Source: Chrysomallon squamiferum
Lineage: Eukaryota; Mollusca; Gastropoda; Neomphalida; Peltospiridae
Assembly: GCA_012295275.1 (NCBI GenBank)
Contig: CM022678.1
Location: 15,384,459-15,412,844, forward strand
Length of the DNA stretch: 28,386 nucleotides
Reading direction: 5' to 3'
Position numbers and translations under genes: made by a program. Under the pieces are notes generated by a model. That model saw only the letters and a program-made list of their open reading frames with translations, made no database searches and was not told the origin of the DNA. Positions 21,556 to 28,386 of the stretch are shown here, piece after piece. Position 1 is the stretch's first letter. Each line of letters begins with the position of its first letter.

Positions 21556-22340
21556 TACAAGAAATTGTTTGTAAGATACAGTGTTTATTTTTACTATAGT
21601 TTCTTCATTTTGTTTTACTTTCTAGTTGTGTTAAAATTATAATAACAAGAGTAACAGATACCGTTATTTATTATAGCTATTATACCTATTATTAACCTAT
21701 TATCGACAATAATCTTGAAGATTTTCTTATTCTTGTCGTTTATTTTATTACTTATTTTCTAGCTTTATTTTATTTTTTCGCTTTGATATTTTTTCATTAT
21801 GGTCTCATTTTTATTTTTTACTTTTATATTATAATAACAATAAAATTTATAATCTATATCACTTGTATAAAAAGCAACCATTACCTTTTACTTTCAAGAT
21901 TTCAGTTTTTAAAGTTTATTTTTATTTTTATTTTTTTGTGTGTTTGTTTTACGTTGTTCTGTTTTTTCTTCGTCTTTACATTATTTATTTATTTATTTAT
22001 TTTTGTTGTTGTTTTTGTTTTTTTAAGTAAATTGTTTGTTTTTTCTTTCTCTCTTTCAGTATTAATAATAAAATTAGTTGATACCATTATTTATAAGAAA
22101 CCTTTAGTCATAATTACCTTTTCAGATTTTTTAATTTTTTTAATCTTTTATTTATTAAAGAATACGGCATAAAAGAGAAATGACTTACAACATGACATTA
22201 AATAACGTATTATTAAACATTACAATAAATATTCTTACGATAAAGCTGTTGTATTAACAAAGTAACCATGTTTCTAAACCATATCATTGTTTCCTTTTTA
22301 AATATTGTCTTTGTGATCTTTAGTATTTACACAGCAGTAA
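21556..22340. other. T-rich intergenic, no gene recognised
   Basis: Long T/A-rich runs produce Phe/Ile-rich frames (for example 21783-22172) that look compositional rather than coding. Confidence 0.7.
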
Positions 22341-22535
22341 CTCCCGGTTCTTAATTTGAATTCTCGCGTTCGACAGAGAGTGAAACCTGACAGTGAAAAC
22401 AAATCTATCTCGTGGGCAAATAACCGTGACGAGGTGAAATACCTCAATACCTGCTTGATTATGTACGCTTCACTGATTTGCGCGTTTACTTTAAACTACT
22501 TTTCTCCTGTTGATAGTGGGTATTTCATTTTATAA
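22341..22535 (+). other. unrecognised 64-codon open frame without upstream ATG
   Basis: Open between TAA (22338-22340) and TAA (22533-22535), with normal composition (segments RQRVKPDSENKSISWANNRD and YLNTCLIMYASLICAF). It shares 17 identical bases, in the same reading frame, with cadherin exon 4 (22379-22395 versus 11619-11635). It may be a fragment or chance. No domain recognised. Confidence 0.15.
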
Positions 22536-22806
22536 GCTTCGACGTAAATTATTTAATATTGGGTAATTTGTTAATTGTGATTTTTATCGCTTGTCGAATA
22601 CAGGCGGTTTCCAGTATGCTGTTGCTATTTAAGAATGAGATAAAATAATGTTTGTACAACAATGTACAGCAAAACATTTTATTACCAATAAGCACTGTTA
22701 CTTATTACATATGATAAATAATTAAAACGTAAAGATTATTTGTGATAACTTAAAAAAAATAATAGCTTTATTAACAAGAAATATTATGTTAAATATTACA
22801 TTCATT

Positions 22807-22951
22807 CTTTTGATAATAATAACAATAATAATGATGACTATAATAATGATAACAATAACAATAATAATAATAATAATAAATAATAATAATAATAACAACA
22901 TCAATAACAACAACACCAATAATAATAATAATAATTATAACAACAACACCA

Positions 22952-23018
<67 letters not shown>

Positions 23019-23028
23019 TGATGATGAT
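22807..23028. repeat. (AAT)n/(AAC)n microsatellite
   Basis: Imperfect AAT, AAC and ATG triplets ending in (GAT)n. The poly-Asn frame is a by-product. Confidence 0.93.
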
Positions 23029-23818
23029 GGTTTACACAACAGATCTATAAAACCAACTCATGCACACTCATACAGAATCCTTCATAACCGTCCCAGAGAG
23101 CAGTGACCCAGCTAGCAGTGAGAGAACACAAAACAGCTGTCTAGTACATACACGTCAACATTCTTCACACAGATCTACATTCAACGTAAACAAACACATC
23201 ACAAAAGATAACCTTTTCATTTGCCAGTCAATAAATTTTCTGTTTGTACTTTTATTAGTTGTGTTTGAGACATACACAGAATATAGTTTTATCAGTTTAT
23301 ATCAGACTGTTTAAGTCAGCGGCTAAGATCGATTTTCCATTGGTAGACATTTCGAATATTTCTTGTTCCAACAAGTGCTCCGCAAATGGCGTAGCTGTAT
23401 AAATAAGGTTATTGTATATTATTATTAACTGTTTTATGTAAAATATATATATAACTAGTTGTAAGTGGAAATTAAGATTCCATTCCTCTGCTACAGCGAG
23501 TTTCCTCTCTGATTTTGTATTCTTTAGTATTACGTTAAATAACTGTAGGTTAACAGTGCATTTATGTGTTTGACTCAGAGCTGTACTAACTATGCAGTAC
23601 TAAGACACCAGATCTCGTAACATGTCTGCAACCACTGTTTTTGTTTTCTCACAAGTTCACTGTAATTATCCACATAATACTAAACTTTGTTAACAGAACG
23701 TCTGCGTGTGGATGAAATCATCCTCTAGATTCTACATGAATCCAGTTCTGTTTCTAAATCGAAATGTAAATCGATATATGTTTGTATATGTCTGTCTCTA
23801 TGTACGTATGTGTTTGTG

Positions 23819-23855
<37 letters not shown>

Positions 23856-23977
23856 TATATGCTTGTTCTTTAATAGCTTAAAATATAATTCACGAAACTT
23901 CCCTCTTTGAGTTTCAATGTGACTGCATATAAAGTTATAATTATTTTTACAGTTCTGGGAATAACAATAATAATAAC

Positions 23978-24011
<34 letters not shown>

Positions 24012-24180
24012 TATAATAATAATAATAATCATTTATATAATCATCATCTCCCGTTTACTCTCATTTCTTCTTCAGATTATTATTATTATTATTATATTAA
24101 AGTCTAGAAAGGAAAGAATAAATAAACTTTCATTATAAGTCGGCTAATAACAGGCGTGGACATTCTCCACGATTAACGCT
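23029..24180. other. intergenic / upstream of the CBM2-like gene; no gene recognised
   Basis: Unique DNA with (GT)n at 23819-23851 and (AAT)n at 23963-24028. The missing first exon (start codon) of the downstream secreted gene may lie here, but I could not identify it. Confidence 0.5.
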
Positions 24181-24185
24181 GTCTG

Positions 24186-24244
24186 TGACGTCACAGATTA
24201 AACTGACGTAAAAGACAAAGATATTTCCTCTCTACTTGACGTCA
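24186..24244. promoter_or_regulatory. cluster of CRE-type TGACGTCA sites
   Basis: Two perfect palindromic TGACGTCA sites (24186-24193 and 24237-24244) flank a half-variant TGACGTAA (24204-24211) within 59 bases. They sit about 80-140 bases before the first recognised exon of the CBM2-like gene. CREB/ATF-type factors bind this palindrome; use here is inferred. Confidence 0.4.
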
Positions 24245-24324
24245 AGATAAAGGAATCGTGTACAGTGAATATTATTATAATTGTTATTGTTATTAACCGT
24301 CCACTCTATATTTCTGTTTTAAAG

Positions 24325-28375
<4,051 letters not shown>

Positions 28376-28386
28376 CAGACGTCGAC

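Noticed and set aside
23060-23314. 84-codon + frame (His/Ser-rich then hydrophobic)
   Set aside because: Starts in low-complexity DNA, and I see no recognisable protein feature or gene signals.

Overview
This is animal nuclear DNA, most likely from a gastropod mollusc. It is AT-rich and packed with long microsatellites: (GA/TC)n, (GT)n, (ATT)n and (TATC)n. It contains GT-AG introns, a cadherin, and CBM2-like modules of the kind mollusc genomes carry. The assignment to mollusc is an inference from gene content. No bacterial operons, rRNA, tRNA or CRISPR were seen. All exon coordinates below were read by eye from GT/AG sites, reading phase and protein logic, without transcript data.

Layout. 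(1) 139-1191, + strand: an intronless reading frame for an alpha-kinase family protein. The nucleotide-binding Lys and the zinc module are kept, but both Asp positions of the catalytic centre are Gly. The C-terminal tail carries an overlapping PTAP/PPxY motif plus a second PPxY. (2) 1200-8180: mostly repeats, including a roughly 1 kb (GT)n tract, (TAC)n, (ATT)n and an array of about 20 copies of a 62-bp satellite. Two weak, unrecognised open frames lie at 6651-6944 (-) and 7301-7510 (+). (3) 8186-18751, + strand, with an alternative end at 19481: a single-pass cadherin of about 765 residues in 14 coding exons. It has a signal peptide, about five cadherin repeats, an Asn-rich stalk, one membrane helix and a short tail. 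Its introns hold most of the microsatellites and two inverted copies of a short dispersed element. (4) 19480-24320: the cadherin 3' end, then a gene-poor stretch. (5) About 24325-28375, + strand: a secreted protein of three CBM2-like modules joined by a Ser/Thr-rich linker, with no catalytic domain. Its linker exon contains an apparent +1 frame break.

The three genes show no operon-like link. The points most worth checking are: the Asp-less alpha-kinase with ESCRT/NEDD4-type tail motifs; a possible 30-nt exon arising from an antisense repeat in cadherin intron 7; a frame-neutral penultimate cadherin exon carrying an in-frame TAG, giving two possible tails; and the recent duplication of a CBM2 two-exon cassette together with its intron.
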